Source: Deltaproteobacteria bacterium (GTDB lineage: Bacteria > Desulfobacterota > Desulfobaccia > Desulfobaccales > Desulfobaccaceae). Taken from it: 5,882 nucleotides of DNA. The position numbers and the translations under genes are program-made. Positions 4,907 through 5,882 of the stretch are shown piece by piece (the stretch's first letter is position 1; each line of letters starts with the position of its first letter). The notes beneath the pieces are model-generated. The model did not search any database. It was not told the DNA's origin and saw only the letters and a program-made list of their open reading frames with translations. The stretch is from NCBI GenBank assembly GCA_016874895.1, contig VGSX01000229.1, positions 1 to 5,882 on the forward strand. The letters run 5' to 3'.

Positions 4907-5882
4907 TTAGAGGAATTTTTTCCGCCAGGTCAGCAGCAGCGCCAGGCCGGAACCAAAGATGAGAATCCCACCGGGTAGCGGGACTACCGTGGCAGTGCCG
5001 TTGCCATAGATGAAATTGCAGGCAAAGGCTGTGTCGTTCAAGGCTTCCAAAGAGAAACCAAAAGCAAGGTTCAAGAACTTGTCATCATTCAGAATGGCGT
5101 CCCACGAGCCCAGGTCCAACACCCGATCATCGAAGAAGGCCAGGGCCAGGGCAGCATCGGTGAACGTTTGCTCGTAGAGTGATTTCCCCAAGATGTTATC
5201 ATACACGGAGAAGGTCAGTTGAATGAAGTCAGACCCCGTGAAGCTGGCATCCAGGAAACCCACCAGCAGGTTCTGAGGGGTGCTGACACTGCTGGTATCG
5301 AGAAAATAACTTGTTGAAGCAGAATAGATATTGGCCAGGCTGCCCGAGGCGGTGGCCCCCAGGACGTTATATCCCAAGACCGTGCTGTCCCCGTTAAAGG
5401 CGGCCTGGACCTTGGGGTTGGCTGCCAGCCAGGGACTCAGACCGGCACTCTCGGGGAGGGCCGTGGTAAAAGCCGCGGCTTGGAACCCAAGGGTCTCTGT
5501 CAGGTCCGACAGAGGCGAACCTTCGCTGGCCCTGGCCACCGCCGTGCTGGTACTGGCGATGGGGGCTGTGGCGTGGGCCTGGACAGATTGATAGTCATAA
5601 TAATCTAAATAAATCTTAGCCGTGGCAGCAACGCTGCCGGAACCGGCCGAACCGGTGGCGGTAGCTTCCGCCTGGCCACTCCGGCCACGGCTACCTTCGG
5701 GGGATTGCCCCCCTCTACCCCCTCTGGCATCGGTGTGGATTTGGATAGTGCCGTAAGAAGCCGCCGCTACGACTTGGGCTTTGGCAGTGGCATTGCCGCC
5801 ATCACCGCCGCTGTAGCCGACGCCCCTACCGTCGCCGCCGGCCCCGCCAGAGGCATAAGAGCGCACATATTGAGGATATAGA
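4907..5882 (-). CDS. Gly/Ala-rich exported protein with VPLP-type PEP-CTERM sorting tail (5' end outside window)
   Basis: The frame is open to the right window edge. The GTG at 5864-5866 is only the first possible start inside the window and is preceded in frame by LYPQY, so the true start and any signal peptide lie outside. Numbering from that GTG, residues 7-90 are low complexity, with two units of about 42 residues: a GGxGG cluster, a Gly-rich stretch, then alternating A-x-A residues (NATAKA, EATATG). Residues 110-290 form an acidic, hydrophobic domain that I do not recognise. The C-terminus has VPLP (295-298), then GGILIFGSGLALLLTW as membrane segment, and basic RKKFL. That tripartite tail is the PEP-CTERM/VPLPA type, processed by exosortase and tied to surface or exopolysaccharide-associated proteins. 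No exosortase gene is visible here. The gene is followed by its own terminator. The role beyond export is unknown. Confidence 0.82.
   Translation of the reverse strand, partial: LYPQYVRSYASGGAGGDGRGVGYSGGDGGNATAKAQVVAAASYGTIQIHTDARGGRGGQSPEGSRGRSGQAEATATGSAGSGSVAATAKIYLDYYDYQSVQAHATAPIASTSTAVARASEGSPLSDLTETLGFQAAAFTTALPESAGLSPWLAANPKVQAAFNGDSTVLGYNVLGATASGSLANIYSASTSYFLDTSSVSTPQNLLVGFLDASFTGSDFIQLTFSVYDNILGKSLYEQTFTDAALALAFFDDRVLDLGSWDAILNDDKFLNLAFGFSLEALNDTAFACNFIYGNGTATVVPLPGGILIFGSGLALLLTWRKKFL

Noticed and set aside
5331..5591. Plus-strand 86-codon frame inside the PEP-CTERM gene
   Set aside because: It is antisense to the supported coding frame and has no start signal or known motif.

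Overview
The window suggests a moderately GC-rich anaerobic bacterium. A sulfate-reducing or syntrophic Desulfobacterota (former Deltaproteobacteria) lineage fits best: it combines a single-chain pyruvate:ferredoxin oxidoreductase, a VPLP-type PEP-CTERM protein and decayed IS elements. This placement is inferred from gene content, not proven.

Layout. (1) Positions 1-3208, minus strand: one uninterrupted coding frame for a large, divergent pyruvate (2-oxoacid):ferredoxin oxidoreductase, cut by the left window edge inside its thiamine-diphosphate domain. (2) Positions 3209-3421: a divergent promoter region. A possible sigma70-like promoter for the oxidoreductase overlaps two short palindromes. 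A better promoter faces the other way. (3) Positions 3422-3580, plus strand: a GC-rich structured RNA whose long closing helix, central bubble and 3'-side hairpin resemble 6S RNA. It is followed at once by a complete tRNA-Leu(UAA) at 3587-3674 with encoded CCA. (4) Positions 3675-4850: a tRNA-flanking scrap yard. It holds a 9-bp direct repeat, a terminator, the C-terminal tail of an IS66-type transposase, and a 5'-truncated IS4/IS5-superfamily transposase carrying two apparent 1-nt deletions, a nonsense codon and loss of the catalytic Glu. (5) Positions 4854-5882, minus strand: a terminator and the 3' part of a gene for a Gly/Ala-rich secreted protein with a PEP-CTERM-like sorting tail. Its start lies beyond the right edge.

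The functional pieces are not an obvious pathway: central carbon and ferredoxin metabolism, RNA genes, an IS-degraded spacer and an envelope or exported protein. I found no CRISPR array, toxin-antitoxin pair, defence operon or complete mobile element. The most informative items are the unusual oxidoreductase architecture, the candidate 6S RNA-tRNA-Leu tandem, and the legible decay history of the nested IS remnants.
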